Under the pieces are notes generated by a model. The model was given only the letters and a program-made list of their open reading frames with translations. It did not search any database and was not told the origin of the DNA. Shown here one piece after another: positions 1 through 8,558 of a stretch of 64,000 nucleotides of DNA. Source of the stretch: Pseudomonas tohonis (GTDB taxonomy: Bacteria > Pseudomonadota > Gammaproteobacteria > Pseudomonadales > Pseudomonadaceae); assembly GCF_012767755.2 (NCBI RefSeq), contig NZ_AP023189.1, forward strand, positions 372,001 through 436,000, written 5' to 3'. Numbering within the stretch: position 1 is the first letter of the stretch; each line of letters opens with the position of its first letter. Position numbers and translations under genes: made by a program.

Positions 1-17
1 AGGGCCAGGGCCAATGA
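1..17 (+). CDS. C-terminal tail of the upstream gene, probably hemX
   Basis: The first bases read in one frame as Gly-Gln-Gly-Gln followed by TGA at 15-17. That stop overlaps the ATG of the next gene in an ATGA arrangement, which is typical of translationally coupled genes. In Pseudomonas the gene before hemY is hemX, so this is probably its last few codons. Only four residues are visible, so the identity rests on context alone. Confidence 0.35.
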
Positions 18-1246
18 GACGGATCATCCTCGTCCTGCTGCTCCTGGCCGCTGCGGGCACCCTGGTGGGCATGGCCGTGGTCCAGCACCCCGGCTACGTA
101 CTCTTCGCCTACAAGGGCTTCCGCTACGAGTCCAGCCTCTGGGCCTTCCTCGCCCTGGTCGCCGTGGTGGTGCTGCTGCTCTGGCTGGTGCGCGCGCTGC
201 TGACCCTGGTGTTCGTCTCCGGCGGCGTGGTCAACCCCTGGTCCCGGCGCAACGCCCGCCGTCGGGTGCGCCTGGCCTCCGAGCAGGGCCTGCTGGACCT
301 GGCCGAAGGCCGTTGGGCCCGCGCCCTGCGCCACCTGCGCCGTGCCGCCGAGGCCGACCCTCAGCCCTTGATGTACTACCTCGGTGCGGCCCGTGCGGCC
401 AACCGCATCGGCCAGTACGAGGAGAGCGACCAGCTCCTCGAACGCGCCCTGGAGCGCCAGCCGCAGGCCGAGCTGGCCATCGCCCTGGCCCATGCCGAAC
501 TGCAACAGGAGCGTGGCGAGACCGATGCCGCGCTGGAGACCCTCAAGGTCATGCAGGAGCGCCATCCGCGCCACCACCAGGTGCTGCGCCAGTTGCTCCA
601 GCTGTATCGCCAGCGCGGTGACTCGGCGGCCCTGGTCGGCCTGCTGCCCGACCTGCGCAAGAACAAGGCGCTACCGGAATCCGAACTCAACCAGCTGGAG
701 CTGAGCGTGTGGAGCGACCGCCTGGTGCACGCCGGGCAGGCCGGCCTCAACGAGGGCGAGACCGCGCTCAACCCGCTGATCCAGGCCTGGCAGCATCTTT
801 CCGCCGCGCAGCGCGCCGAGCCACGCCTGGTGCTGGCGTTCGCCGACCAGCTGCGTCACCTGGGGGCCGAGCCCGAGGCCGAGGAGGCGGTGCGCATTGC
901 CCTCAAGCGTGGCTATGACGACGCCCTGGTGCGCTTCTACGGACGCCTGCGTGGCGCCGATCCGGCGCGCCAGCTGCAGACCGCCGAAGCCTTCCTCAAG
1001 GACCACCCGACCGACCCGGCGCTGTTCCTCACCCTGGGCCGGCTGTGCCTGCAGAACAGCCTGTGGGGCAAGGCACGCGAGTATTTCGATACCGGCCTGA
1101 GCTTCTCCCGCGAGCCGGAGCTCTGCGCCGAGCAGGCGCGCCTGCTGGCGCAGATGGGCGAGCTGGAACGCAGCAACCAACTGTTCCAGGAAGGCCTGGT
1201 GCAGCACCTGCCCGCCCTGCCCCTGCCCGGCGAACGCGTCGCCTGA
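14..1246 (+). CDS. hemY: HemY, heme-biosynthesis-associated TPR membrane protein
   Basis: The product has 410 residues. Two hydrophobic segments lie near the N terminus (about 4-24 and 42-68), followed by a basic stretch and a long alpha-helical region with tetratricopeptide-like repeats, for example around 85-125, 130-195 and 325-395. This is the layout of the HemY N-terminal/TPR family of inner-membrane proteins encoded with hemC, hemD and hemX. The family is linked to late heme synthesis, but its biochemical role is poorly defined and it is unrelated to protoporphyrinogen oxidase HemY of Bacillus. The start overlaps the upstream stop, suggesting coupling. A hairpin directly after the stop probably ends the operon. 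Confidence 0.9.
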   Translation: MRRIILVLLLLAAAGTLVGMAVVQHPGYVLFAYKGFRYESSLWAFLALVAVVVLLLWLVRALLTLVFVSGGVVNPWSRRNARRRVRLASEQGLLDLAEGRWARALRHLRRAAEADPQPLMYYLGAARAANRIGQYEESDQLLERALERQPQAELAIALAHAELQQERGETDAALETLKVMQERHPRHHQVLRQLLQLYRQRGDSAALVGLLPDLRKNKALPESELNQLELSVWSDRLVHAGQAGLNEGETALNPLIQAWQHLSAAQRAEPRLVLAFADQLRHLGAEPEAEEAVRIALKRGYDDALVRFYGRLRGADPARQLQTAEAFLKDHPTDPALFLTLGRLCLQNSLWGKAREYFDTGLSFSREPELCAEQARLLAQMGELERSNQLFQEGLVQHLPALPLPGERVA

Positions 1247-1249
1247 TGT

Positions 1250-1272
1250 CGCGCCGCCGCCATGGCGGCGCG
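1250..1272 (+). terminator. Hairpin terminator after hemY
   Basis: A perfect 9-bp stem (CGCGCCGCC paired with GGCGGCGCG) around a 5-nt loop begins 4 nt after the hemY stop. It is followed by the short pyrimidine run GTCTTTC. The T-tract is weak, but the position between convergent genes suits a terminator. Confidence 0.55.
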
Positions 1273-1276
1273 TCTT

Positions 1277-2353
1277 TCACGAACCCTCGTAGCTGATGCG
1301 GTAGATGGCTCCGGCCTGGTCGTCACTGACCAGCAGCGAGCCATCCGGCGCTACCAGCACGTCCGCCGGGCGCCCCCAGACCTCGCCATCCTCCAGCCAG
1401 CCTTCGGCGAACACGCTCTGGCGCTTGAGGCTGCCATCCTCGTTCAGTTCCACGCGCTTGATGCGGTAGCCGATCTTCTCGCTGCGGTTCCACGAGCCGT
1501 GCTCGGCGATGAACAGGTTGTCGCGGTACTCCGTCGGGAACTGGCTGCCGGTGTAGAAGCGCAGCCCGAGCGGCGCCACGTGCGGGCCGAGCCTGGCGAC
1601 CGGGGCGACGAAGTCCTCGCAGGGGCGTGTGCCGAACTCGGGGTCGGCGACACTGCCGGCGTGGCAGTAGGGAAAGCCGAAGTGCTGGTTGGGTGCGGTG
1701 ATGCGGTTGAGTTCGCAGTCCGGCGTGTCATCGCCGAGCAGGTCGCGGCCGTTGTCGCTGAACCACAGCTCGCCGGTCTTCGGATGCCAGTCGAACCCCA
1801 CGGTGTTGCGGATCCCCCGGGCCACCCGTTCCAGGTCGCTGCCGTCGGGGTTCATGCGGTGCAGTGCGGCGTAGCGATCGGGGTCGCGTTCGCAGACGTT
1901 GCAGGGCGCACCCACCGGCACGTAGAGCTTGCCGTCGGGGCCGAAGGCGATGAACTTCCAGCCGTGATGGGTTTCGGCGGGGAAGGACGGGCCGACCTGC
2001 TCGGGCTGCGGTGGCGCATCCAGATGTGCCTCGATGTCGCGCAGGCGCAGGATGCGGCTGATCGCCGAGACATACAGGTCACCCTCGTGGAAGGCTACGC
2101 CGACCGGCATCTGCAGCCCGCTGGCGAGGGTGCGTACGCGGCCGCTGGTGGTGTCCAGCGCATAGACCCTGCCGGCGGCATTGCTGCCCACGAACAGCGT
2201 GCCATTGGCGCCCCAGGCCATCTCCCGGGCGCTGGGCAATTGGTCGCTGAGGACTTCGATGCGGAACCCCGGCGGCAGGCGGATCCTGTCCAGGGGCAGT
2301 TGCGCCTGGGCCAGCAGGGGCATGAAAAGCAACAGGGCGAGTAACCGACGCAT
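1277..2353 (-). CDS. Secreted PQQ-dependent sugar (sorbosone-type) dehydrogenase-like beta-propeller
   Basis: This 358-residue protein starts with a clear Sec signal peptide (MRR, then a Leu/Phe-rich core ending AQAQ). It then shows the repeated blades of a soluble glucose/sorbosone dehydrogenase-type propeller: RIRLPPGF, SAREMAWGANGTLFVGS, AYGEG-like turns and HHGWKFIAFGPDGKLYVPVG. Two Cys-rich loops (PCNVCERDP, and DTPDCELN through PYCHAG to RPCEDF) suggest periplasmic disulfides. The family oxidises sugars or aldoses with PQQ in the periplasm, but many members have unknown substrates. It is convergent with hemY and divergent from dsbB. Confidence 0.82.
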   Translation of the reverse strand: MRRLLALLLFMPLLAQAQLPLDRIRLPPGFRIEVLSDQLPSAREMAWGANGTLFVGSNAAGRVYALDTTSGRVRTLASGLQMPVGVAFHEGDLYVSAISRILRLRDIEAHLDAPPQPEQVGPSFPAETHHGWKFIAFGPDGKLYVPVGAPCNVCERDPDRYAALHRMNPDGSDLERVARGIRNTVGFDWHPKTGELWFSDNGRDLLGDDTPDCELNRITAPNQHFGFPYCHAGSVADPEFGTRPCEDFVAPVARLGPHVAPLGLRFYTGSQFPTEYRDNLFIAEHGSWNRSEKIGYRIKRVELNEDGSLKRQSVFAEGWLEDGEVWGRPADVLVAPDGSLLVSDDQAGAIYRISYEGS

Positions 2354-2458
2354 GGCGTTCTTCTCTGGATGGGCACCCGCTGCAGACTAGACGGTCGCCT
2401 TGAAAGGCCCATGGGCTTCCTCTACCGTATCGGCCTCTCATCACTCCTCGGAGCCGCC

Positions 2459-2950
2459 ATGACCCTGGCCAGCCCCCGTTCCCTGTTCTTCGCCGCCTTC
2501 CTCGCCTGTGTCGCCGTCATGGGCGGTGCGCTCTACCTGGAACACGCGATGGGCCTGGAGCCCTGCCCCCTGTGCATCGTGCAGCGCATCTTCATCATCC
2601 TCTTCGGCGTGGTCTGCCTGATCGCCGCCGTGCACGCGCCCCAGGCCCGTGGTCGTCGTGTCTACGCCGGGCTGGCGCTGCTGTTCGCCGCGGGCGGCGC
2701 CGCGACCGCCGGCCGCCAGGTCTGGCTGCAGGGCGTGCCCGCGGACCAGCTTCCGGCCTGCCTGCCGAGCCTGGAATACATGATAGATGCGCTGCCCTTC
2801 CAGGAAATCATCAAGCTGATGCTGCACGGCACGGCCGATTGCGCCGAAGTCACCTGGACCCTGTTCGGCATGAGCATTCCCGAGTGGAGCCTGCTGGCGT
2901 TCGCCGGCTGCATCCTCTTCTCGCTCTACCAGATGTTGCGCCGCGCCTGA
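2459..2950 (+). CDS. dsbB: DsbB-family disulfide bond formation protein (DsbH-like)
   Basis: This inner-membrane protein passes electrons from periplasmic DsbA to quinone. The 163-residue product has four hydrophobic segments. Its first redox pair is the CPLC motif in GLEPCPLC, directly before the second membrane segment. The second pair is in the LPACLPS and TADCAEV loop, as expected for DsbB. The longer upstream reading frame has no ribosome site, whereas ATG 2459 is preceded by CGGAG at correct spacing and begins the usual N-terminal membrane helix. Pseudomonas carries two dsbB-type genes, and the one beside algQ is the dsbH copy, hence the alternative name. Confidence 0.9.
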   Translation: MTLASPRSLFFAAFLACVAVMGGALYLEHAMGLEPCPLCIVQRIFIILFGVVCLIAAVHAPQARGRRVYAGLALLFAAGGAATAGRQVWLQGVPADQLPACLPSLEYMIDALPFQEIIKLMLHGTADCAEVTWTLFGMSIPEWSLLAFAGCILFSLYQMLRRA

Positions 2951-3082
2951 TCCTCTCCCCCGCCGCGCCTGGCTTGCAGCCGGGCGCGCGCCCTCGTCGC
3001 ACCCTCCCGCCCTGATGCAGAAGCCGCGCCGGCTCTGGCGCGACGATTAAACGCTCGTATGAAATTTTCTCGACGAGGTGCC

Positions 3083-3109
3083 TTGCTGGCAGGCAGGCAC
3101 GGGCATAAT
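3083..3109 (+). promoter_or_regulatory. Possible promoter of algQ
   Basis: TTGCTG at 3083-3088 and CATAAT at 3104-3109 resemble sigma-70 -35 and -10 elements, but the 15-bp spacer is short. They lie about 125 bp before algQ in the 284-bp gap after dsbB. Nothing else obvious is seen there except a purine-rich ribosome site before the gene. Confidence 0.3.
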
Positions 3110-3234
3110 CTGGCCCGCACGCGACGCCGGAAAGTTGCCACTTCCGCGCCGCCTTCCCCGTTTTTGCACCGATCGACAAAAAACCGTCTCGGAGCAGACG
3201 AACAAGGCATTACCGAAAGGGAAGCGAGGACATC

Positions 3235-3699
3235 ATGCTCGAAAGTTGCCAGAACGCTCAGGAACGTTGGGGTGGGGTACACCAGTTGATCGACCGCTGG
3301 TTGCTGGAGCGCCAGGAACTGGTCAGGGTCTTCACCAGTGTCAGCGACAGACCCCAGGCACCTGCGGTGGAAGACCTGCAGGGATTCTGCGAAGTACTGG
3401 TCGACTACGTGTCGGCGGGGCACTTCGAGGTCTACGAACAACTGCTCAACGAGGCCAAGGCCTTTGGCGACCAGCGCGGCCTGGATCTCGCCAAGCAGAT
3501 CTACCCCCGTATCGAAGCCATCACCGAGGTCGCGTTGAGCTTCAACGACTGCTGCGACGGCAGCGCCAGCCGCGAAGTCTGCCTGGCCACCGAGCTCAAG
3601 CGCCTCGGTCCATTGCTGCACGAGCGCTTCGAACTGGAGGACTGCCTCATCGAGGTGCTGCACAACGCCCACCAGAACCAGGGCGCGCAGCTCGCGTGA
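3235..3699 (+). CDS. algQ: AlgQ/Rsd, anti-sigma-70 regulator
   Basis: The 154-residue all-helical cytoplasmic protein belongs to the Rsd/AlgQ family. It opens with [22 protein letters not shown] and has the central [21 protein letters not shown] helix. Family members bind region 4 of RpoD and shift RNA polymerase toward alternative sigma factors. In P. aeruginosa AlgQ affects alginate and siderophore gene expression. Length matches the family (about 158-160). It sits between dsbB and the FKBP gene, as in P. aeruginosa, and is separated by one base from the convergent FKBP stop. A perfect 9-bp palindrome (3707-3727) lies just beyond its stop, inside the 3' end of that gene. Confidence 0.92.
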   Translation: MLESCQNAQERWGGVHQLIDRWLLERQELVRVFTSVSDRPQAPAVEDLQGFCEVLVDYVSAGHFEVYEQLLNEAKAFGDQRGLDLAKQIYPRIEAITEVALSFNDCCDGSASREVCLATELKRLGPLLHERFELEDCLIEVLHNAHQNQGAQLA

Positions 3700-3700
3700 T

Positions 3701-4342
3701 TCAGCGGACCTCGAGCAGCTCGAGGTCGAACACCAGGGGCGCGTGGGGCGGAATCAGGTCCCCCGCGCCTTCCGCGCCATAGGCCTGGGCCGAAGGAATC
3801 ACCAGGCGCCACTTCGCCCCTACCGGCATCTCCTGCAACGCATCCCGCCACCCGGCGATCACGCTGTCGAGGCGGAACCATTGCGGCCCGTCGCTCTCGT
3901 CGAACACGCTGCCGTCGGCCAACTGCCCGCGATAGTTCACCCGCACCTGCGAATGCGCGCCCGGTTTCGCGCCGCTGCCGGCCCGCAGTTCGGTCACCAG
4001 CACGCCATCCTTCAACTCGCGCACACCGTACTTGCCACGTTCCAGCGCGATGAAGCGCTTCTCCGCGGCGATGGCTTTCTGCATGTCCTGGCCGTTGCGT
4101 TCGAGGGCCGTCTCGTGGGCATCGAGCAGCTGTTCCATGCGCTGCGCATCGAGCTCCGGCTTCTCGCCGCGATAGGCCTGGGCGAGCCCGCGCAGCAGTG
4201 AGTCCAACTGCAGGCCCGGTGCTTCCTGGCGCAGCCGCTCCCCCAGTTTCACGCCCATGCTGTAGGCGAGATCCTTCTGCTCGTCGGCGGCTTGAAGGGG
4301 AAGAGCGAAGAGGCAGAAAAGCAGGGGGGCGAGGATGCGCAT
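3701..4342 (-). CDS. FKBP-type peptidyl-prolyl cis-trans isomerase, periplasmic
   Basis: The 213-residue product begins with a signal peptide (MRILAPLLFCLFALPLQA). It has an FKBP N-terminal dimerisation helix region (about 25-105, with DLAYSMGVKLGERL) and a C-terminal FKBP domain (about 115-213). The FKBP part shows VRVNYRGQLADGSVFDES, the VIAGWRDALQEMPVGAKW core and the IPPHAPLVFDLELLEV ending. It resembles FkpA/FklB/Mip proteins that assist folding of envelope proteins. The reading frame stays open to 4690, but the start at 4342 gives the signal peptide, and the extension would overlap algP head-to-head. Confidence 0.9.
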   Translation of the reverse strand: MRILAPLLFCLFALPLQAADEQKDLAYSMGVKLGERLRQEAPGLQLDSLLRGLAQAYRGEKPELDAQRMEQLLDAHETALERNGQDMQKAIAAEKRFIALERGKYGVRELKDGVLVTELRAGSGAKPGAHSQVRVNYRGQLADGSVFDESDGPQWFRLDSVIAGWRDALQEMPVGAKWRLVIPSAQAYGAEGAGDLIPPHAPLVFDLELLEVR

Positions 4343-4468
4343 CGGGCGTTCTCCAGGAGCGGAATGCCGGCGATTATGCCAGCCATGCAGTTTGGAATAA
4401 CGGGGAACTAGCGATGGCTCAAACAGGCGTCTAGTATGGGCGCAACCACGTCCGCCCGGAGGCGCACC

Positions 4469-5518
4469 ATGTCGGCCAAGAAGAAGCCCGTAAGCACCCC
4501 GCTGCACCTGTTGCAGCAACTTTCCCACAGCCTGATCGAACACCTCGAAAACGCCTGTAGCCAAGCGTTGGTCGATGCCGAGAAACTGCTCACCAAACTG
4601 GAGAAGCAACGCGGCAAGGCCCAGGAGAAACTCCACGGTGCGCGGACCAAATTGCAGGGTGCTGCCAAGGCCGGCAAAGCGAAGGCGCAAGCCAAATCCA
4701 AAGAAGCCGTCGCGGAGCTGGAAAGCCTGCTCGACGCGCTGAAGGCCCGCCAGGCCGAGACCCGCTCCTACATCGCCGACCTCAAGCGCGACTCCCAGGA
4801 AAGCCTGAAGATCGCCCAGGGCGTCGGCAAGGTGAAAGAGGCCGCTGCCAAGGCGCTGGTCGCTCGTGAAGCCAAGGCCAAGCCCGCTGCCGCCAAACCG
4901 GCCGCCAAGGCCGCGCCGAAAGCCGCCGCCAAACCCGCTGCCAAGCCTGCCGCGAAAGCACCGGCCAAGGCTGCCGCAAGCAAACCCGCTGCTGCCAAGC
5001 CTGCCGCCAAACCTGCTGCCAAGGCTCCGGCCAAGGCGGCTGCAGCCAAGCCCGCCGCCGCCAAGGCTCCGGTGAAAGCCGCTGCCAAACCGGCGGCCAA
5101 GCCTGCCGCGAAAGCGCCGGCCAAGGCCGTCGCCAGCAAGCCTGCCGCTACCGCGAAACCCGCTGCCAAGCCGGCTGCGAAACCGGCCGCCAAGCCCGCC
5201 GCCAAGGCTCCGGCGAAGGCCGCAGCGAAACCCGCTGCTACCAAGCCCGCTGCCGCGGCGAAACCTGCAGCCAAGCCTGTCGCCGCCAAGCCGGCAGCTG
5301 CCAAGCCCGCCGCCAAGGCTCCGACCAAACCGGCTGCGAAGCCGGCACCCAAGGCCGCTGCCAAACCCGCTGCCAAGCCTGCCGCGAAGGCCCCGGCCAA
5401 GCCCGCCGCCCCGGTGAGCGCACCGGTCGCCAAGCCTGCCGCACCGGCTCCGACCGCTGCTGTCACGCCGGCGCCGTCGGCTGCCAACGGCGCAGCGCCG
5501 ACCACGCCTTCGGCCTAA
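4469..5518 (+). CDS. algP: AlgP, histone-H1-like lysine/alanine-repeat DNA-binding protein
   Basis: The 349-residue protein has an N-terminal globular helical part (about 1-135: SAKKKPVSTPLHLLQQLSHSLIEHLENA onward, partly coiled-coil). This is followed by a very long low-complexity tail of KPAA, KAPA and KAAA units to the end, like eukaryotic histone H1. AlgP (AlgR3) was described in P. aeruginosa as a regulator of alginate genes through DNA binding, and tail repeat number varies between strains. ATG 4469 is preceded by GGAGG, and the frame before it has no ribosome site. Promoter bases lie between it and the divergent FKBP gene. The stop overlaps the convergent gene by four bases. Confidence 0.93.
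   Translation: MSAKKKPVSTPLHLLQQLSHSLIEHLENACSQALVDAEKLLTKLEKQRGKAQEKLHGARTKLQGAAKAGKAKAQAKSKEAVAELESLLDALKARQAETRSYIADLKRDSQESLKIAQGVGKVKEAAAKALVAREAKAKPAAAKPAAKAAPKAAAKPAAKPAAKAPAKAAASKPAAAKPAAKPAAKAPAKAAAAKPAAAKAPVKAAAKPAAKPAAKAPAKAVASKPAATAKPAAKPAAKPAAKPAAKAPAKAAAKPAATKPAAAAKPAAKPVAAKPAAAKPAAKAPTKPAAKPAPKAAAKPAAKPAAKAPAKPAAPVSAPVAKPAAPAPTAAVTPAPSAANGAAPTTPSA
4870..5452 (+). repeat. Tandem KPAA-type coding repeats of algP
   Basis: About 580 bp consist of imperfect 12-bp units coding for Lys-Pro-Ala-Ala, interspersed with Lys-Ala-Pro-Ala and Lys-Ala-Ala-Ala. Codon choice alternates (GCC/GCT/GCG, AAG/AAA), so the DNA repeat is less exact than the protein repeat. Such tracts are prone to slippage and length change, as reported for algP in P. 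aeruginosa. Confidence 0.9.
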
Positions 5519-5976
5519 GCCTCGAGGGCCGCGACGCGCAGCGATTGCAGCGCGTCGCGGTCACTCTCCCCCGCCTTTCCGGCCAGTCCCTCCAGCCAGC
5601 CCACGCCATGCCCAGTGGCCTCCGGCCAGGGCGCCGCAGCCTGCTCCAGGCGGGCCAGCAGACGCCGCTCGGCATCCAGCTCCAGCCGTTTCACCGCCTC
5701 GCGCAACGCGCGCAGTTCCTCGTCCATGGCCGCCGCTTCGCGCCATCCGCGCCTCAGCGCACGCAAGGGCTCCACGACCTCCCGTTGCCAGGGTTCGGCG
5801 ATCAGGCGCAGCTGTTCCTCGCGGGCATCGTCGTGCCTGACGCCCCGGCGCGCGAGCCAGGCGCTGGCCAGCAGCAGGCAGACATCGGCACCCTGTTCCT
5901 GCAGGCGCAGGCAGGCATCTTCGACGCCCGGACGGGCGTAGAGATCAAGGGCGAAACTCCATAGATCGGGGGGCAT
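5515..5976 (-). CDS. TIGR02444 (DUF2390) family protein, function unknown
   Basis: The 153-residue cytoplasmic protein is mostly helical. It opens MPPDLWSFALDLYARPGVEDACLRLQ and contains GADVCLLLASAWLARRGV, the pattern of the TIGR02444 family found next to algP and the ABC-F gene in pseudomonads. No catalytic motif is apparent. It converges on algP with a four-base overlap of the 3' ends, and an 11-bp perfect hairpin lies inside its last codons. Function cannot be stated. Confidence 0.8.
   Translation of the reverse strand: MPPDLWSFALDLYARPGVEDACLRLQEQGADVCLLLASAWLARRGVRHDDAREEQLRLIAEPWQREVVEPLRALRRGWREAAAMDEELRALREAVKRLELDAERRLLARLEQAAAPWPEATGHGVGWLEGLAGKAGESDRDALQSLRVAALEA
5529..5560. terminator. 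Stem-loop at the algP / DUF2390 convergence, inside coding sequence
   Basis: Perfect 11-bp arms (CCGCGACGCGC and GCGCGTCGCGG) flank a 10-nt loop, 11 nt after the algP stop and within the 3' codons of the opposite gene. There is no T-run, so it may be a Rho-type or 3'-end-stabilising hairpin instead of an intrinsic terminator. Confidence 0.4.
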
Positions 5977-6008
5977 GGCGCATACCGGGCGGTGGGGGAA
6001 TGAAGCTG

Positions 6009-6014
6009 ATAAAC
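6009..6014 (+). promoter_or_regulatory. -10 element of the ABC-F gene (TAAACT)
   Basis: TAAACT followed by a C/G-rich initiator-like stretch lies 12 bp before the ATG at 6027. The same arrangement (TAAACT then GCGCC) precedes ubiD at 24947. A transcript from here would start downstream of the alternative ATG at 6000, which favours the start at 6027. No good -35 was seen. Confidence 0.4.
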
Positions 6015-6026
6015 TCCGCCGCCATT

Positions 6027-7940
6027 ATGATCCGACTCCAGAACCTCACACTACAGCGTGGTCCTCAGCGCCTGCTCGAAGGCGCCGAACTGACCCTGCA
6101 TACCGGCCAGAAGGTCGGCCTCATCGGCGCCAACGGTGCCGGCAAATCCAGCCTCTTCGCCCTGCTGCGCGGCGAGCTCGGCCCCGACGCGGGCGACTGC
6201 TTCGTGCCCGCCGACTGGCGCATCGCCCACATGCGCCAGGAGGTGGACACCCTCGACCGCCTGGCGGTGGACTATGTCCTCGACGGCGACGTGCAGCTGC
6301 GTCGCGTGCAGGCCGAGCTGGCTGTCGCCGAGGCGGGCCATGACGGCACCGCCATCGCCCGCCTGCACATCGAGCTGGACAGTGCCGACGGCTACACCGC
6401 CGATGCCCGCGCGCGCAAGCTGCTGGCCGGCCTGGGCTTCACCAGCGAGCAGATGGACCGTCGCGTCGGCGACTTCTCCGGTGGCTGGCGCATGCGCCTG
6501 AACCTGGCCCAGGCGCTGATGTGCCCGTCCGAACTGCTGTTGCTCGACGAGCCCACCAACCACCTGGACCTCGACGCCATCCTCTGGCTGGAGGAGTGGC
6601 TCAAGGGCTACCCCGGCACCCTGCTGCTGATCTCCCACGACCGCGACTTCCTCGATGCGGTGGTGGACAACGTCGCCCACCTGGAGCAGCAGAAGCTGAC
6701 CCTCTACCGCGGCGGCTACTCGGCCTTCGAGCGCACCCGCGCCGAGCGCCTGGCGCAGCAGCAGCAGGCCTACGAGAAGCAGCAGGCCCAGCGTGCGCAC
6801 ATGGAGAAGTACATCGCCCGCTTCAAGGCCCAGGCCACCAAGGCCCGCCAGGCGCAGAGCCGGATCAAGGCCCTGGAGCGCCTGGAGGAACTGGCGCCCG
6901 CGCACGTCGACTCGCCCTTCGACTTCGTCTTCCGCGAGGCCGACAAGATCTCCAGCCCGCTGCTGGACGTCGCCGAAGGCCAGCTCGGCTACGGCGACAA
7001 GGTGGTGCTGCAGCAGGTCAAGCTGCAGCTCGTCCCTGGTGCGCGCATCGGCCTGCTCGGCCCCAACGGCGCGGGCAAGTCCACCCTGATCAAGACCCTT
7101 TCCGGTGAGCTGGCGCCTGTCGCCGGGCGCCTGGCCCGGGGCGAGAACCTCGCCATCGGCTACTTCGCCCAGCACCAGCTGGACTCCCTCGATCCCAAGG
7201 CCAGCCCGCTGCTGCACCTGCAGCGCCTGGCACCGACCGAGCGCGAACAGACCCTGCGCGACTTCCTCGGCGGCTTCGACTTCCGCGGCGATCGCTGCGA
7301 CGAGCCGGTGCTGAACTTCTCCGGTGGCGAGAAGGCGCGCCTGGCCCTGGCGCTGATCGCCTGGCAGAAACCCAACCTGCTGCTGCTCGACGAACCGACC
7401 AACCACCTGGACCTGGAGATGCGCCTGGCGCTGACCATGGCCCTGCAGGAGTTCGCCGGCGCGGTGCTGGTGGTCTCCCACGATCGCCACCTGCTCAAGA
7501 GCACCACCGACGAGTTCCTCCTGGTGGCCGACGGCCGCATCCAGCCCTTCGAGGGCGACCTCGACGACTACGCCCGCTGGCTGGTCGACTACCGTGCCCG
7601 CCAGGCCCCGGCGAGCACCCCCGCCGCCGGGGCCGGCACGGGCACCGACAAGCGCGCCCAGCGCCAGGCCGCCGCCGCGCTGCGCCAGCAACTGGCCCCG
7701 CACAAGCGCGAGGCCGAGAAGCTGGAGAAGGAGCTCGGCACCCTGCACGAGAAGCTCGCCGCCGTTGAGTCCCGCCTGGGCGACTCCGGCCTCTACGAGG
7801 CCTCGCGCAAGGACGAACTGCGCGACCTGCTCGCCGAGCAGGCCAGGCTCAAGGCCCGCGAAGGCGAGCTGGAGGAGAAGTGGCTGGAGGCGCTGGAACT
7901 CCTGGAAAACCTGCAGAGCCAACTGGAGGCGAGTGACTGA
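6027..7940 (+). CDS. ABC-F family ATPase (YheS-like)
   Basis: The 637-residue soluble protein has two nucleotide-binding domains and no membrane segments. NBD1 has Walker A GANGAGKS, signature FSGGWRMRL and Walker B LLLLDEPTNHLD. NBD2 has GPNGAGKST, FSGGEKARL and LLLLDEPTNHLD. Between them is the ABC-F linker rich in Arg/Gln (RTRAERLAQQQQAYEKQQ), which in the family reaches the ribosomal P-tRNA region. A C-terminal coiled coil of about 80 residues follows. Members act on ribosomes in translation, not in transport. ATG 6027 (MIRLQNLTLQRG) matches usual family starts; the in-frame ATG at 6000 lies upstream of the likely transcription start. The stop shares one base with the next gene, so the two are probably co-transcribed. 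Confidence 0.92.
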   Translation: MIRLQNLTLQRGPQRLLEGAELTLHTGQKVGLIGANGAGKSSLFALLRGELGPDAGDCFVPADWRIAHMRQEVDTLDRLAVDYVLDGDVQLRRVQAELAVAEAGHDGTAIARLHIELDSADGYTADARARKLLAGLGFTSEQMDRRVGDFSGGWRMRLNLAQALMCPSELLLLDEPTNHLDLDAILWLEEWLKGYPGTLLLISHDRDFLDAVVDNVAHLEQQKLTLYRGGYSAFERTRAERLAQQQQAYEKQQAQRAHMEKYIARFKAQATKARQAQSRIKALERLEELAPAHVDSPFDFVFREADKISSPLLDVAEGQLGYGDKVVLQQVKLQLVPGARIGLLGPNGAGKSTLIKTLSGELAPVAGRLARGENLAIGYFAQHQLDSLDPKASPLLHLQRLAPTEREQTLRDFLGGFDFRGDRCDEPVLNFSGGEKARLALALIAWQKPNLLLLDEPTNHLDLEMRLALTMALQEFAGAVLVVSHDRHLLKSTTDEFLLVADGRIQPFEGDLDDYARWLVDYRARQAPASTPAAGAGTGTDKRAQRQAAAALRQQLAPHKREAEKLEKELGTLHEKLAAVESRLGDSGLYEASRKDELRDLLAEQARLKAREGELEEKWLEALELLENLQSQLEASD

Positions 7941-8479
7941 TGGAAGACCTGGTGCTGTTGACGGCCTGGAGCGAACCCCTGATCCGGGCGGCGCAGGTGC
8001 TGCTCATCCTGATACTCGCCTGGCTCGTGCAGCGCATCGTCACCCGTGGCATCACCCGCCTCGGCGCGCGTTATCCACAGCTGCCCCAGGAGCTCCTGCT
8101 GCCCCTGCGCGGCCTGCTGCGCTGGCTGATCCTGGGCAGCGCCTTCATGCTGGTGCTGGAGCGTCTCGGGGTTTCCGCCGAGGTGCTGTGGACGGCGCTG
8201 ACCGGCTTCACCGCCGTCGCCGCGGTGGCCTTCTTCGCCATCTGGAGCGTGCTCTCGAACATGTTCTGCGCGGTGCTGATCTTCTCCCTCGGCCCGTTCC
8301 GCCTGGGCGATGTGGTGGAGGTCGTGGAGAGCGCCGACAAGCCCGGCGTAAAGGGCCGCGTGGTGGCCATCAACCTCTTCTACACCACCCTGCAGGACCT
8401 CGGTGAAAGCGCCGACGGCGCCCTGGTGCAGGTGCCCAACAGCCTGTTCTTCCAGAAGGCGGTGCGTCGCTGGCGCTGA
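7940..8479 (+). CDS. Short MscS-family mechanosensitive channel protein
   Basis: The 179-residue protein has three hydrophobic segments (about 15-35, 58-78, 90-118). It then has the conserved MscS pore-helix and beta-domain sequence with WSVLSNMFCAVLIF, GPFRLGDVVEV and VPNSLFFQKAVRRW. Typical MscS is about 280 residues, and here the C-terminal alpha/beta vestibule is missing, so this is a minimal pore plus beta-domain form. It begins on the last base of the ABC-F stop, implying co-translation. Family membership is firm, but gating behaviour cannot be told from sequence. Confidence 0.87.
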   Translation: MEDLVLLTAWSEPLIRAAQVLLILILAWLVQRIVTRGITRLGARYPQLPQELLLPLRGLLRWLILGSAFMLVLERLGVSAEVLWTALTGFTAVAAVAFFAIWSVLSNMFCAVLIFSLGPFRLGDVVEVVESADKPGVKGRVVAINLFYTTLQDLGESADGALVQVPNSLFFQKAVRRWR

Positions 8480-8558
8480 GCCGCCGGCCGGGGCTGGGCA
8501 GCGCAAAGCGCAGCGGGTAGTCTGCTCGGCCCCCCTTCCGTTTTCCGAGGTTCACGCC

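Noticed and set aside
4870..5452. CRISPR-like tandem repeats
   Set aside because: The repeats are in-frame coding units of algP without spacers. No other regularly spaced repeats are present.
4768..5505. Ala/Gly-rich minus-strand frame opposite the algP repeats
   Set aside because: It is the reverse complement of the KPAA tract and has no independent coding features.
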